A DNA stretch of 43,192 bases from Candidatus Competibacteraceae bacterium (GCA_020444905.1 JAGRHQ010000006.1:1-43192), one strand, 5' to 3'; numbered from the stretch's first letter, positions 33,763 through 41,921 are shown. The notes: a model not told the origin generated them from the sequence alone. A program made the numbers and translations.

Positions 33763-34052
33763 GGGCCTTCTCCATCCCAGACGTTGCCGGACCGCACAGC
33801 CGGGTATTTCGCTGGCAAGTCGCACGTTTCTGGTTCTACATGGCGGCATTGTTCGGGCTTGGGGTAGCGGTATTCCCGGCCTTGGACGGCGCTGTTGATC
33901 GCGTCGGGTTTGGACAGGCCCCACTTAACGCGGATCGCTTTCCAGGCGTCCAGTAGTTCCCGGCTGCTGAAATGGGGGTTCTGTTGCTGCCATTCGGCCA
34001 ATTCCAGGCGGGCGGCGCGTTGCCGGTCGTGAAGCGGGGTCGGGGTTTCCAT
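33759..34052 (-). CDS. Small hypothetical protein
   Basis: 97 residues from the ATG at 34,052. A helical N-terminus (RQRAARLELAEWQQQNPHFS) is followed by KAIRVKWGLSKPDAINSAV, a possible helix-turn-helix. Coupled on both sides by overlapping codons. Function not recognised. Confidence 0.6.
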   Translation of the reverse strand: METPTPLHDRQRAARLELAEWQQQNPHFSSRELLDAWKAIRVKWGLSKPDAINSAVQGREYRYPKPEQCRHVEPETCDLPAKYPAVRSGNVWDGEGP

Positions 34053-34363
34053 CACAGGCGGTTCTCCTGGTTGAATGCGTTGCGCTGGAGGCGTTGTTGT
34101 TTGACCGAAGCCAGCCAAGCGGCGTGTTCGGGGTCGCAGCCGTACTGCTTCTCCGTGTACGTCTTGCGAGGCGGCTTGTCTGGCGGGTTTGGATTGAGGC
34201 GGATGATGTCCCCTTCGCGCAGAGTCTTACCGATACCATTCAGGTAAGTCACGGTGTTTTTCAGGGCGTAATGGGTCCAGTCCGTCCAGATCAGGAGGGA
34301 TTCCCAACTCATGGGGCCGCGTTCGTTCAGCAGGGCAAGGAGTTGCTTGCTTTTGGTGGCCAT
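34052..34363 (-). CDS. Hypothetical winged-helix-like protein
   Basis: 103 residues from the ATG at 34,363. KQLLALLNERGPMSWESLLI and HYALKNTVTYLNGIGKTLRE resemble the winged-helix regions of phage early regulators. A basic tail with KPPRKTYTEKQYG follows. It overlaps the next gene by one base. Possible regulator of the leftward operon; unproven. Confidence 0.6.
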   Translation of the reverse strand: MATKSKQLLALLNERGPMSWESLLIWTDWTHYALKNTVTYLNGIGKTLREGDIIRLNPNPPDKPPRKTYTEKQYGCDPEHAAWLASVKQQRLQRNAFNQENRL

Positions 34364-34367
34364 CGAT

Positions 34368-34610
34368 TCAGTCTTCCCGAACGATGACGCTGCGCATGGG
34401 GACGACATCGCCGTGTTCGCTGCAATGGTGGGTTTCGAGCCAGATGCCGTCGGGTGTGATGAAGCGGTGCCGGAGGGTCTCACGCCGACAATGCGGGCAT
34501 ACATCGCGTGGGTGCAGTGTGGACGGATCGCGGTAGCGCGGTCTGAATCCGGCGTCGCCATTGAGGACGAGAGGCGGGCCAAGGGGCTGAAACGTGAGAA
34601 TCGGGTTCAC
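34368..34610 (-). CDS. Small zinc-binding protein
   Basis: 80 residues. CPHCRRETLRHR and HHCSEHGD supply a likely zinc-binding set of C/H residues. Small zinc proteins of this sort fill the nin-like region of lambdoid phages. Overlaps the stop/start of its upstream neighbour by 4 nt. Confidence 0.65.
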   Translation of the reverse strand: MNPILTFQPLGPPLVLNGDAGFRPRYRDPSTLHPRDVCPHCRRETLRHRFITPDGIWLETHHCSEHGDVVPMRSVIVRED

Positions 34611-34837
34611 AGCAGGAGTTCTCCAAGCTCAGGATCGTATTCGGGTTCGTGGTCGTATTGGGCGGGTGTGAGGCATTCGCCACAGTGCGGGCAATAGAAC
34701 GTGCAGTCGGTGGGGCCGTCGCTGATGCTCCACCAACCGTTGCACAGGCAGCAGCGGTAATGCATGAGGACTTCTGTGCTGTAGTCGTACTGGTAAACGC
34801 AATCGCAATTCCCCTGTGCAGTCTCAATAGCAGTCAT
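34607..34837 (-). CDS. Small zinc-ribbon protein
   Basis: 76 residues with two CxxC pairs (CCLCNGWW; CPHCGECL), typical of a zinc ribbon, then an acidic tail. Coupled to neighbours by ATGA-type overlaps. Function unknown; may bind nucleic acid. Confidence 0.7.
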   Translation of the reverse strand: MTAIETAQGNCDCVYQYDYSTEVLMHYRCCLCNGWWSISDGPTDCTFYCPHCGECLTPAQYDHEPEYDPELGELLL

Positions 34838-35049
34838 GGCATGAATTCCTGGTGCAGTTCCCCGGTTTCAAGGTCAATCCGGCGCAAGTCGATGGGTGGC
34901 GGGTCATCCCGAAGCTCAAGACGCAAGGCGTGGCGCCAGAGGCGGTTGAACTTGTACGGATCGCGCATCACGTTCTTCCAACCCGCTTCGGTCTTTCCCG
35001 GCAAGCTCAGGTAGTGCTGGCGCAAGTGAGGCGTGGGGTTGTAGGTCAT
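34834..35049 (-). CDS. Small hypothetical protein
   Basis: 71 residues from the ATG at 35,049, which overlaps the stop of the loader-like gene (ATGA). WKNVMRDPYKFNRLWRHALRLE is basic and helical. Not recognised; nin-region type. Confidence 0.6.
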   Translation of the reverse strand: MTYNPTPHLRQHYLSLPGKTEAGWKNVMRDPYKFNRLWRHALRLELRDDPPPIDLRRIDLETGELHQEFMP

Positions 35050-35855
35050 GCCGCCCTCGACAGGCGCTTGCGGCCCTGTTCCGCGATGTCTGCCTTGCGC
35101 GCTTCCAGCGCCTCGCGTTGCGCCCGTTCGGTCTGCATCGCGGCGCTGACTTCGATTTCGCGGTCGCTGTGCATCTGCGCCGCCAAGTCTCGCAAGCGCT
35201 GCGAAAAACTGGGTTGATCGGGGTTGGGATCGGCCTCGGTGACGCCGCACTCCAGTAACCCGGCGACGTGTTCCAGATTCGCCGGTGGGGCTGGCAACAG
35301 GCCGCTGACGTAATCGACGCTCAACCGTTTCGCATCCACCGCCGCCCACAAGGCCGATTTCCGGCGCTCAAGGTCGCTACCCATGCTCACTTGCCAGCGT
35401 GGAGGCAAACGCGCCTCCTTGGCCCTCTGGAGCGCCTTCCTGTACGTTTCCAGAAAGCACATCCGCGCCCCGACTTCATCACCGAGCTTGAGGATGGGGT
35501 CACAGGCTTCCCAACCCTGGCGCATCGGTTCGGTGTACACGCCCGTTTCCCGCTCATCCGTGACGAACCGAAGCAGCAGACCCCAGGCTTCTTCTGGGCC
35601 GGGGTGGCCGGGATGGCCGTCGTCGATGTTCGTCATCGGCAAGCGGCGAATGATGTCAGCCGGCTTGGGCGGAAATCGACCGGCGTCCGGGTCGGCGATA
35701 TGCGCCGCCAGCGCCGCTTGCACATCGGCCAGATTGTAGGTGTCAAGCGCGCGCTCCCAGACTTCCAGCAGCGCCGGGGTGACGGCCTTGTCGTAAATCT
35801 CCGTCAGGCAACCGGCCAGCGCCATAGCAAAGGCCGGGCTGTCAGTGGACTTCAT
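35046..35855 (-). CDS. Putative helicase-loader-like replication protein (P-like)
   Basis: 269 residues. The N-terminal region (LTEIYDKAVTPALLEVWERAL, then AHIADPDAGRFPPKPADIIR) follows the pattern of phage proteins that sit directly after the initiator and resemble loaders of DnaB. No Walker A motif is seen, so it is not a DnaC-type ATPase. The C-terminus is a charged helix. It overlaps the initiator gene by 14 bp. Confidence 0.6.
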   Translation of the reverse strand: MKSTDSPAFAMALAGCLTEIYDKAVTPALLEVWERALDTYNLADVQAALAAHIADPDAGRFPPKPADIIRRLPMTNIDDGHPGHPGPEEAWGLLLRFVTDERETGVYTEPMRQGWEACDPILKLGDEVGARMCFLETYRKALQRAKEARLPPRWQVSMGSDLERRKSALWAAVDAKRLSVDYVSGLLPAPPANLEHVAGLLECGVTEADPNPDQPSFSQRLRDLAAQMHSDREIEVSAAMQTERAQREALEARKADIAEQGRKRLSRAA

Positions 35856-36729
35856 GGCATTCCCCCTCGATCACGGCGACGTTTTTCGAGGCCAGCCAGG
35901 TCTCAACCGCTTGGCGACTGCTCTCAACCAGCCGTTCGTGCTTGGTCATCGGGCGGTTGACTGGTGAGGATGCCGAAGGCCGCGCTTGATCCTGGGTGCG
36001 CTTGAGCCAGCCGTCGATGAACCGCGCCCAGTTGGATTTGCGATGCTTCGGGTTGGCCATGACCCAGGCGGCTGCTTTGCTCAGTTCGTGATCGAGGTTG
36101 ACGGACGGATAGGCGGTTTGCCAAACCTCCCGCTGACGAGGGGTGATGTGTTCCCAAGTGAAGTCATCGCTCAGCGCGATCGAGGGGACTTTCGCCGGTG
36201 CGGGCGGCGAGGCGGCGTCAGCCGCGCTCGGCGCACTGCCGTCCTTTCCACTCCACTCCCATTCCTCTCCCTTCCTCTCCCTTCCTCTCCCTTCCTCTCC
36301 CTTCCTTTCCGTCGCCGACTCCTCTACGACTCCTCTCCGAGCGTTCGCCGAATGCTCTACGACTCCTCTCCGAGCGTTCGCCGAATGCTCGGCTTCTAAA
36401 GGTGGCTCAGGGTATTTGTTGCTGGGCTTGTCGATCTTCTGATGTTTCTTCCATCCGGTGACGAACCAATAGGCGCGGCCATCCTCGCCGATAAATTCGG
36501 CAAGCAATCCTTGCTGTAGCAACTCGTCAACGAAGCCTTGAATGTCGGCAGCCGTGAAGTCGTCGCCGGGATAAATGAGCATCTTGATTTGCTTGGCGCT
36601 GGCGGGCAGAACACCGTTGTCGTCGGCGAAATTCCAGAAGCCAATGAACAGAAGTCGAGCGGTCGGCGAACATTCGACGATTTGTTCTGATGTCCAGAAC
36701 TCGGGTTTGACCGTGCGGATTCGGCTCAT
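35842..36729 (-). CDS. Phage replication initiator (O-like) with internal repeats
   Basis: 295 residues from the ATG at 36,729. The N-terminal half is a known phage replication-protein pattern: SRIRTVKPEFWTSEQIVECS, LLFIGFWNFADDNGVLPASA and GWKKHQKIDKPS. It is a winged-helix DNA-binding domain. The middle is a low-complexity linker made by DNA repeats (HSANARRGVVE twice; RKGEEGRG-type runs). The C-terminal part has TPRQREVWQTAYPSV and KHRKSNWARFIDGW, as in phage replication proteins. As in lambda, the repeats inside the gene may be the origin. Confidence 0.8.
   Translation of the reverse strand: MSRIRTVKPEFWTSEQIVECSPTARLLFIGFWNFADDNGVLPASAKQIKMLIYPGDDFTAADIQGFVDELLQQGLLAEFIGEDGRAYWFVTGWKKHQKIDKPSNKYPEPPLEAEHSANARRGVVEHSANARRGVVEESATERKGEEGRGRERKGEEWEWSGKDGSAPSAADAASPPAPAKVPSIALSDDFTWEHITPRQREVWQTAYPSVNLDHELSKAAAWVMANPKHRKSNWARFIDGWLKRTQDQARPSASSPVNRPMTKHERLVESSRQAVETWLASKNVAVIEGECHEVH
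36261..36310. repeat. Five 10-bp tandem repeats inside the initiator gene
   Basis: CTTCCTCTCC repeats five times with one-base changes at the ends (ATTCCTCTCC and CTTCCTTTCC). The 10-bp unit is out of step with codons, which favours a DNA-level role such as initiator binding. Confidence 0.85.
36322..36387. repeat. Two perfect 33-bp tandem repeats inside the initiator gene
   Basis: The 33-bp unit beginning CTCTACGACTCCTCTCCG is present twice with no change (36,322-36,354 and 36,355-36,387). It encodes HSANARRGVVE twice. Eleven bp downstream of the 10-bp repeats, so the two sets could form one origin. Confidence 0.9.
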
Positions 36730-37013
36730 GATCGCGCCTCCAAAGACATTTTCATCAATCCCTTGGTGCAAAAGGGCGCTGCATCCTCCCGGAGTTGTTG
36801 TTTTCTCTCTTTCCAGTCCTGAACCTTGGGGCTTTTCTTGTGTTGGCCGGTGATGTGCCAGTCCTTGCAGTGTGGGCAGCGGTAAACCAAGCCGTCTTTG
36901 CCCTTGCGTTTGTGGGTGAATAACGCTCTCGGGCTGTTAAGAAGATGGAGCGTCTTCCAGGCGCTGTCTGGGTTGGCGTAGCGCTGCTTGTGGCTGATGG
37001 GGCAACGGTCCAT
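36726..37013 (-). CDS. Small zinc-binding protein
   Basis: 95 residues. YRCPHCKDWHITGQHK is a likely zinc-binding site; the N-terminus MDRCPISHKQRYANPDSAW adds a Cys. The ends are basic. It overlaps the initiator start by 4 nt, so it is translated with it. Function unknown. Confidence 0.65.
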   Translation of the reverse strand: MDRCPISHKQRYANPDSAWKTLHLLNSPRALFTHKRKGKDGLVYRCPHCKDWHITGQHKKSPKVQDWKERKQQLREDAAPFCTKGLMKMSLEARS

Positions 37014-37014
37014 G

Positions 37015-37224
37015 TCAGTACCTCTCCGGTACGGTGTGCGCCTTTTCTTCGGTGCTGATCCGCTCTAGCCTGCTCTTGGCCCCATAAACATGCAGATCAA
37101 GCACCGCGCGGGCGTATTCGCCCACCGCCCGGCTCTCCAGCATCGCCAGGTCTTGCAGGTCGCGTTTCAAGGATTCACCGGTGTGGATATGAATGGACTC
37201 AATGCATTTCTCTTTGTTGGGCAT
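37015..37224 (-). CDS. Small putative ribbon-helix-helix protein
   Basis: 69 residues. ESIHIHTGESLKRDLQDLAMLESRAVGEYARAVLDL fits a short beta strand followed by two helices, the pattern of ribbon-helix-helix regulators. Next to the Cro-like gene in the early leftward operon. Function inferred only. Confidence 0.6.
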   Translation of the reverse strand: MPNKEKCIESIHIHTGESLKRDLQDLAMLESRAVGEYARAVLDLHVYGAKSRLERISTEEKAHTVPERY

Positions 37225-37242
37225 GTTCTCGACTCCATAGAG

Positions 37243-37449
37243 TTAAGCCGCATTCTCAAGCGGTGCGGGCGGAGTGACGGGTTGATTCGCTAATAGCTTT
37301 TGCAGCTCGCAGGCGGTGGATTCACGTGGATCGCTTTTGCCGTTGCGAATGCGCGTAATGGTGGGTTGGCTGCAACCGACAGCTCGGGCAATAGCCGCGT
37401 CACTCCAGCCGGCGTCTCTGAGTCGTTTAATAGCGTGTTGGGCGTTCAT
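37243..37449 (-). CDS. Cro-like helix-turn-helix repressor
   Basis: 68 residues from the ATG at 37,449. IKRLRDAGWSDAAIARAVGCSQPTITRIRNGKSDP is a compact Cro/C1-type helix-turn-helix. It is divergent from the CI-like gene, with operator repeats between them, and leads the leftward replication operon. It likely competes with the repressor for these sites. Confidence 0.8.
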   Translation of the reverse strand: MNAQHAIKRLRDAGWSDAAIARAVGCSQPTITRIRNGKSDPRESTACELQKLLANQPVTPPAPLENAA

Positions 37450-37461
37450 GCCTGAAAGGCT

Positions 37462-37526
37462 AATACGTTTATGAATTAAAATCAATACGTTTATGTTTTA
37501 GCGTTGACTTATGCGTTTTTGCATAA
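37462..37526. promoter_or_regulatory. CI/Cro operator region: 22-bp direct repeats and a palindrome
   Basis: AATACGTTTATGAATTAAAATC (37,462) is followed by AATACGTTTATG (37,484) with a 22-bp period. TTATGCGTTTTTGCATAA (37,509-37,526) is a perfect inverted repeat. TTGACT at 37,504 could be a -35 for the rightward promoter, but no good -10 is 17 bp away, so exact promoters are not assigned. Confidence 0.7.
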
Positions 37527-37575
37527 TGCGAGGCAGGTTCTCAGGTCGCTTTAGTACACACTTGGGAGGTTAAAT

Positions 37576-37965
37576 ATGCCCACAGTGTCACAAATCTTAT
37601 CGACGCTGATGGATCGGGCGAGGTTGACGGATAACGAATTGTCGGATCGTGTAGGTGTTCCTCAACCTACGATCTCGCGGATTCGGAATGGAACCATCCG
37701 GGATCCTCGGGATAGCACGTTACGCCCGCTAGCTCAGTATTTCGGTCTATCCGTCTCACAGTTACGGGGTGATATGCCGTTACCAGCGGATCGGATGAAG
37801 GTGGCGGCGAATGAAGAGGTGACGGAAGTGAGCGCGGATGCCCTTCGCCTGGCGATGGCAATTGAAGCGCTTACTTCTGAGGAACGGGGCGCGTTGCAGA
37901 CGCTTGTTGATGCGCTTTCTCAGCCGAAAGGTTGTGAAACTCGATTGAATGTCGGTAGTCGTTGA
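37576..37965 (+). CDS. CI-like helix-turn-helix repressor
   Basis: 129 residues. The N-terminal XRE domain shows LTDNELSDRVGVPQPTISRIRNG. No S24 peptidase domain or cleavage site is seen, so induction by RecA-driven cleavage is unlikely; the C-terminus is a helical dimer-type segment. GGAGG lies 6-8 nt before the ATG. It is divergent from the Cro-like gene and probably maintains lysogeny. Confidence 0.85.
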   Translation: MPTVSQILSTLMDRARLTDNELSDRVGVPQPTISRIRNGTIRDPRDSTLRPLAQYFGLSVSQLRGDMPLPADRMKVAANEEVTEVSADALRLAMAIEALTSEERGALQTLVDALSQPKGCETRLNVGSR

Positions 37966-38606
37966 TGGGTCAATGGTGCGTAATAGGGCTAATACTGTCC
38001 GTGATGTTAATTCCCGCAATGGCGGAAACCCTCACGGGCCGCGTGGTCGGCGTCCATGACGGCGATACCTTGACGCTGCTCGTTGGCGTTCGACAAGTCA
38101 AGGTGCGCCTGGCCGGGATTGATGCGCCGGAACTCAAGCAACCTTATGGTCAGAAGGCGAAACAGGCGCTGTCGGATTGGGCGTATGGGAAAGCGGCGCG
38201 GATTGAGAGCGCCGGGCCAGATCGGTATGGCCGGACATTGGGGACGGTGTTTGTCGGTGCGGTGAATGTGAACGCAGCGCTCGTTGAACAGGGGGCGGCG
38301 TGGGTTTATCGGCGGTATCCTCATCCTCCCGAACTGGAAGTCTTGGAAGCGCAGGCACAAGCCGCGAAACGTGGCCTGTGGGGCTTGCAGTCTGACCAGC
38401 GCTGTTCACCCTGGGACTGGCGGCGTAAGGCGTGTACTACAACTCATCAACCAACAAGGCCGAAGACTTCAGGTTCTTGCGGTGCGAAGCGTATCTGTAA
38501 GGAAATGTCCTCGTGCGAGGAAGCGCGGTTTTATCTGACGCGGTGCGGGTTGACGCGACTGGACATGGATAAAGATGGCGTACCGTGTGAGGCGGTGTGT
38601 CGGTGA
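37965..38606 (+). CDS. Secreted thermonuclease with Excalibur domain
   Basis: 213 residues. A signal peptide (MGQWCVIGLILSVMLIPAMA) is followed by an SNase domain (GDTLTLLV, VRLAGIDAPELK, GPDRYGRTLG). The C-terminal Excalibur calcium-binding motif is LDMDKDGVPCEAVC. It should be exported and degrade extracellular nucleic acid. The start overlaps the repressor stop (TGATG), placing it under repressor transcription, so it is expressed during lysogeny, as a moron gene. Confidence 0.9.
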   Translation: MGQWCVIGLILSVMLIPAMAETLTGRVVGVHDGDTLTLLVGVRQVKVRLAGIDAPELKQPYGQKAKQALSDWAYGKAARIESAGPDRYGRTLGTVFVGAVNVNAALVEQGAAWVYRRYPHPPELEVLEAQAQAAKRGLWGLQSDQRCSPWDWRRKACTTTHQPTRPKTSGSCGAKRICKEMSSCEEARFYLTRCGLTRLDMDKDGVPCEAVCR

Positions 38607-38625
38607 CTGGATAAGGAAGATCGAT

Positions 38626-39222
38626 ATGACTTTACTTGTTCATAGCGTTTCTATTGGCTGGCTTGACCTTGATGGCTGGTCAACCACTTATGTTGGCGCA
38701 CATTGGCTAGCAACAAGCGAGCTTCCAGCTAAACAATATCAGACATCCCCTAGACATGGCCCTTTGTCTCAGTTGCTTCTGATTTCTGCTCATCATCTTG
38801 TTGAAGTCATGTTTTTCAAATGTGTGAATAAACTTGTTGATGCTTCTCCTGGTGTTTTCACTGGAATTGAGAAACAGCTACAGAACGATAAAAGCATTAG
38901 ATTTGGCGCTGTCATAAAGGAATGGCCTAGACTCCTGACAGGTTGTTCGTTTGATTTGTCTCAGGAGCCATTCAAATCTATAGAACGCCTAAATACACGA
39001 CGAAACGCTACGATTCATAAAGAATCTGCACTAGCCTCGTTGGATATGGCCCGATCTGCGCTCTTCTCGGCTGTACAGGCTTCGCGAGCAATGTCAGAGC
39101 ATCTGCTTGGTGTTGGCTCATTTAAAAGATATGAAACTGTGCTTCAAAAGTATCCATTACCTGATGAACCATGGTTCAGTGACGTGAAGTTCATTGAACG
39201 ATTTCGTAGTAAAAAACCATAA
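38626..39222 (+). CDS. HEPN-motif protein next to a modification/nuclease gene
   Basis: 198 residues from the ATG at 38,626 (AAGGAAG upstream). Helical throughout. It contains RNATIH (R126-H131), the R-x4-H arrangement of HEPN ribonuclease domains. Its stop overlaps the start of the methyltransferase gene (TAATG), so the two are made together. AT-richer than the surrounding element, a sign of separate origin. An RNase or toxin function is inference from the motif; no exact family was recognised. Confidence 0.6.
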   Translation: MTLLVHSVSIGWLDLDGWSTTYVGAHWLATSELPAKQYQTSPRHGPLSQLLLISAHHLVEVMFFKCVNKLVDASPGVFTGIEKQLQNDKSIRFGAVIKEWPRLLTGCSFDLSQEPFKSIERLNTRRNATIHKESALASLDMARSALFSAVQASRAMSEHLLGVGSFKRYETVLQKYPLPDEPWFSDVKFIERFRSKKP

Positions 39223-40865
39223 TGACCAACACCCTCTTCTACGGTGATAACCTCGACATTCTACGCCGCAAGGTGCGAGATGAAACGGTTGATCTGTGCT
39301 ACATCGATCCGCCGTTCAATTCCAAGCGCAACTATTTCCAGATTTACAACAACGTCGGCAAAGACGATCAGGCGCAAGCTCAGGCGTTTATTGATACCTG
39401 GACGTGGAACGAGTTAGCGATTGCCGGTTATGGCGAAATCATCACAAACTTTGAAGGGCGTTATACCCGCCAGACGATTGAATTGTTGAAGGGTTTGAAA
39501 GCGGTGTTGGGGGAAGGGGCGTTGCTGGCCTATCTGATCAGTATGACGCAACGGGTGAATGAGATTCAGCGTGTTCTCAAGTCCACGGGTTCGTTCTATC
39601 TGCATTGTGATCCGACGGCTTCGCATTATTTGAAGCTGGTGTTGGATAGCGTGTTCTGTGCAAGGGGTGGGGATTTCAAAGATGAAGTTATTTGGAAACG
39701 TACTACAGCACACAGTGATACTAAAAATAGCTTTAGTCATGTTACTGACACCATATTTTTTTATACCTGTGACAAACAGGCTATTTGGAATGGACAATAT
39801 AAACCACATTCTCAGAAATATATCGGTTCGCATTACCGATATAAAGATGATGGTGGCAGAGTTTACCGATTGGATAATATCATTCGTTCTGAAAGTATGG
39901 GGCTTCGTCCTAACCTTTCTTATAATTATAAAGGGTTTACTCCTCCTTTTGGCTGGCGCGTAAAGATTGAGAAACTTGAAGATATAGATTCAAATGGTAG
40001 GCTTTATTGGTCTAAAAAGGGAACTCCTTACCTAATTAGATATTTAGATGAACAGCAAGGAGAGATAATTGATAATCTTTGGGACGATATACCTCCGCTT
40101 AACTCGCAAGCTCAAGAACGCCTTGGCTATCCCACACAAAAGCCGGAAGCCTTGCTTGAGCGCATCATCCAAGCCAGCAGCAACGAAGGCGATACCGTAT
40201 TAGACGCCTACTGTGGTTGCGGTACGTCGGTGGCTGTGGCGCAACGCTTGCGCCGGAACTGGATCGGCATTGACATCACCTACCAAAGCATTGCCGTGAT
40301 TCTCAAGCGCCTGGAGGATAGTTTCGGGGCGGACGTGTTGAACACGATCACGTTGGACGGCATTCCGCGTGATCTGGAATCCGCCAAAGCCCTAGCCACC
40401 AAGAAAGATGATCGGGTGCGTAAGGAGTTCGAGAAATGGGCATTGCTCACCTACTCAAAGAATCGGGCCACGATCAACGAAAAGAAAGGGGCGGACAAAG
40501 GGATTGATGGCGTTGCGTACTTTGTGACTGGGCATGATCAAACCGAACGAGTCATTTTCCAGGTGAAATCCGGCAAAGTGCAGCGCAACGACATCGCCAC
40601 ACTGAACAGCGACCGCCAGCGAGAGAATGCAGCGCTGGCGATCTTCATCACCCTAGAGGAATCTACCAAGCCCATGCGCGACGAAGCACTCTCCGCCGGG
40701 TTCTACCATCATGCGCTGCTGAACCGGGACACTCCCCGCATTCAGATCGTCACGATTCAGGAGATGCTGGAGGGTCAGCGGATTGATTTACCCCTGAGCC
40801 TGGAGGTGTTGAAGACCGCTGCGCCCGCCAAGGGTGACCATCAACAGACGTTGGTGCTAGAGTGA
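39222..40865 (+). CDS. DNA methyltransferase fused to Mrr-like nuclease domain
   Basis: 547 residues. The N-terminal methyltransferase has the catalytic DPPF (29-32) and, near 326-336, the SAM-binding LDAYCGCGTS, an order (IV before I) of the beta class, as in type III Mod proteins. Residues about 150-300 form an AT-rich target-recognition region. The C-terminal domain shows IDG with D429 and FQVKSG with Q447-x-K449, the D-QxK active site of Mrr-type PD-(D/E)XK nucleases. It could modify and cut by itself. A separate restriction subunit is not present. It is coupled to the HEPN-like protein. Confidence 0.85.
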   Translation: MTNTLFYGDNLDILRRKVRDETVDLCYIDPPFNSKRNYFQIYNNVGKDDQAQAQAFIDTWTWNELAIAGYGEIITNFEGRYTRQTIELLKGLKAVLGEGALLAYLISMTQRVNEIQRVLKSTGSFYLHCDPTASHYLKLVLDSVFCARGGDFKDEVIWKRTTAHSDTKNSFSHVTDTIFFYTCDKQAIWNGQYKPHSQKYIGSHYRYKDDGGRVYRLDNIIRSESMGLRPNLSYNYKGFTPPFGWRVKIEKLEDIDSNGRLYWSKKGTPYLIRYLDEQQGEIIDNLWDDIPPLNSQAQERLGYPTQKPEALLERIIQASSNEGDTVLDAYCGCGTSVAVAQRLRRNWIGIDITYQSIAVILKRLEDSFGADVLNTITLDGIPRDLESAKALATKKDDRVRKEFEKWALLTYSKNRATINEKKGADKGIDGVAYFVTGHDQTERVIFQVKSGKVQRNDIATLNSDRQRENAALAIFITLEESTKPMRDEALSAGFYHHALLNRDTPRIQIVTIQEMLEGQRIDLPLSLEVLKTAAPAKGDHQQTLVLE

Positions 40866-41098
40866 AAAATTCCAAATTGAAACCCTGCCGTCTTAGCGCC
40901 AGTGTGGCGAATCTCTTAGGTTTACCTGCTGCGGCGCTGACACCCGGCGCGCAACTCCTGATCTCAGATACTGAACATCTGTGGTTTGATTCAGTTGCAG
41001 GCGTGGCTATTTGGCAACGCGAGGGTCTTCAACAGGGTTTTCCAGCCGATTCTCTGGAAGAGGCGTTAGCGCGGGTTCGGTGTGACAATGTGGGGTAG
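40862..41098 (+). CDS. Small hypothetical protein, end of cargo unit
   Basis: 78 residues with a GTG start that overlaps the methyltransferase stop. LWFDSVAGVAIWQREGLQQG and EEALARVR are notable. Unknown function; as the third coupled gene it may belong to the same defence unit. Confidence 0.6.
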   Translation: MKNSKLKPCRLSASVANLLGLPAAALTPGAQLLISDTEHLWFDSVAGVAIWQREGLQQGFPADSLEEALARVRCDNVG

Positions 41099-41146
41099 CG
41101 AACTGTGCCGGATTTTGTGTGGAAGCCCCTTGCCGTCTGGACTTGT

Positions 41147-41202
41147 GGAGTCCTTTTCTGTCCCTTATTGCGCGACCGGACGCTGTAAGGTGTTGATGTT
41201 AA
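41147..41202. repeat. 56-bp integrative-element end sequence, copy 2
   Basis: Partner of 427-482 (49 of 56 identical). It ends 18 bp before attR. Its twin position before a different tRNA remnant shows it is part of the element and not of the chromosome. Confidence 0.75.
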
Positions 41203-41220
41203 GGGCTCGTTCTTACCAGA

Positions 41221-41284
41221 AGCGGACTGAAAATCCGCGTGTCGATGGTTCGATTCCGTCCCTGGCCACCAAATAAATCAACGT
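41221..41284. repeat. attR: 64-bp core duplication of tRNA-Phe 3' end
   Basis: Perfect copy of 13,069-13,132. It has the anticodon arm, T arm and CCA of tRNA-Phe but no 5' half, so it is not a functional tRNA. Confidence 0.95.
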
Positions 41285-41316
41285 CTTGCCCCAATTTCGG
41301 GCAAGACGTTTTTTTT
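41281..41316 (+). terminator. Original tRNA-Phe terminator, cut off by the insertion
   Basis: ACGTCTTGCCC and GGGCAAGACGT form a perfect 11-bp stem with a 7-nt loop, followed by eight Ts (counting the last stem base). Its first four bases are the end of attR, so the terminator was directly downstream of tRNA-Phe before integration. Confidence 0.93.
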
Positions 41317-41395
41317 AGTACGGACACTGGTTACCGCTGACAGTGTAAACGGACACATAGATTGAGACTCACGGTTTACAATCTCAATCATAAAA

Positions 41396-41921
41396 TTAAC
41401 CCATTGTATCAACTAATATAGGTCTTTTACGTCCTTTGACGCGTTTACTGCCATCAAAGCCCGTTTCATCTACACGTTCCTGCGTTCCTTTCACCGATTG
41501 ACTGTCAATGATCGCGGCGCTTGGGGTCTCATTTCGGCCCATTTCTTTGCGAAGATTTCGATGAATCGCCGTATTAATTGTTTCCAGAACGCCGTTGTCC
41601 AACCATCGATGATAGTAGTAACTCACCGGCGGGTCAGATGGAAAATCTTTGGGTAAGCACCGCCATTGGCAGCCCATCTTATTCAGGTAGAAGATCGCAT
41701 TTAAAATTTCACGAAAATCCACTTCTCGAGGACGTCCTCTACTTTTACGCGGTTCGAGTTCTTCTAAAATCGGTTTGATGATGTCCCATTCTTCCTGGGT
41801 CAGATCACTGGGATAACAGTTAAAAGGGATTTCTTTCGGCCAAGACCTCGGTACACCTCGAATGGGTTTTTTTGGGATTAAAATATTTTTGGCCTTTTTT
41901 GGGACCTTTCCAGAGAATCAT
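41396..41921 (-). pseudogene. Truncated IS5-type transposase
   Basis: Minus-strand homology runs from about 41,919: PKEIPFNCYPSDLTQEEWDI, then VDFREILNAIFYLNKMGCQW and KGRKRPILVDTMG to a stop at 41,396. This is the N-terminal DUF4096-like half of IS5-family transposases; the DDE C-terminal half is lost. No ATG heads this frame; the ATG at 41,921 is in another frame, and a shift near the A7 run at about 41,866 would be needed. A dead remnant in the tRNA-flanking chromosome. Confidence 0.8.

Noticed and set aside
36261..36387. CRISPR array
   Set aside because: Repeats are directly adjacent without spacers and lie in a coding gene.
41221..41296. A second tRNA-Phe gene
   Set aside because: Only the 3' half is present; it is the attR duplication.
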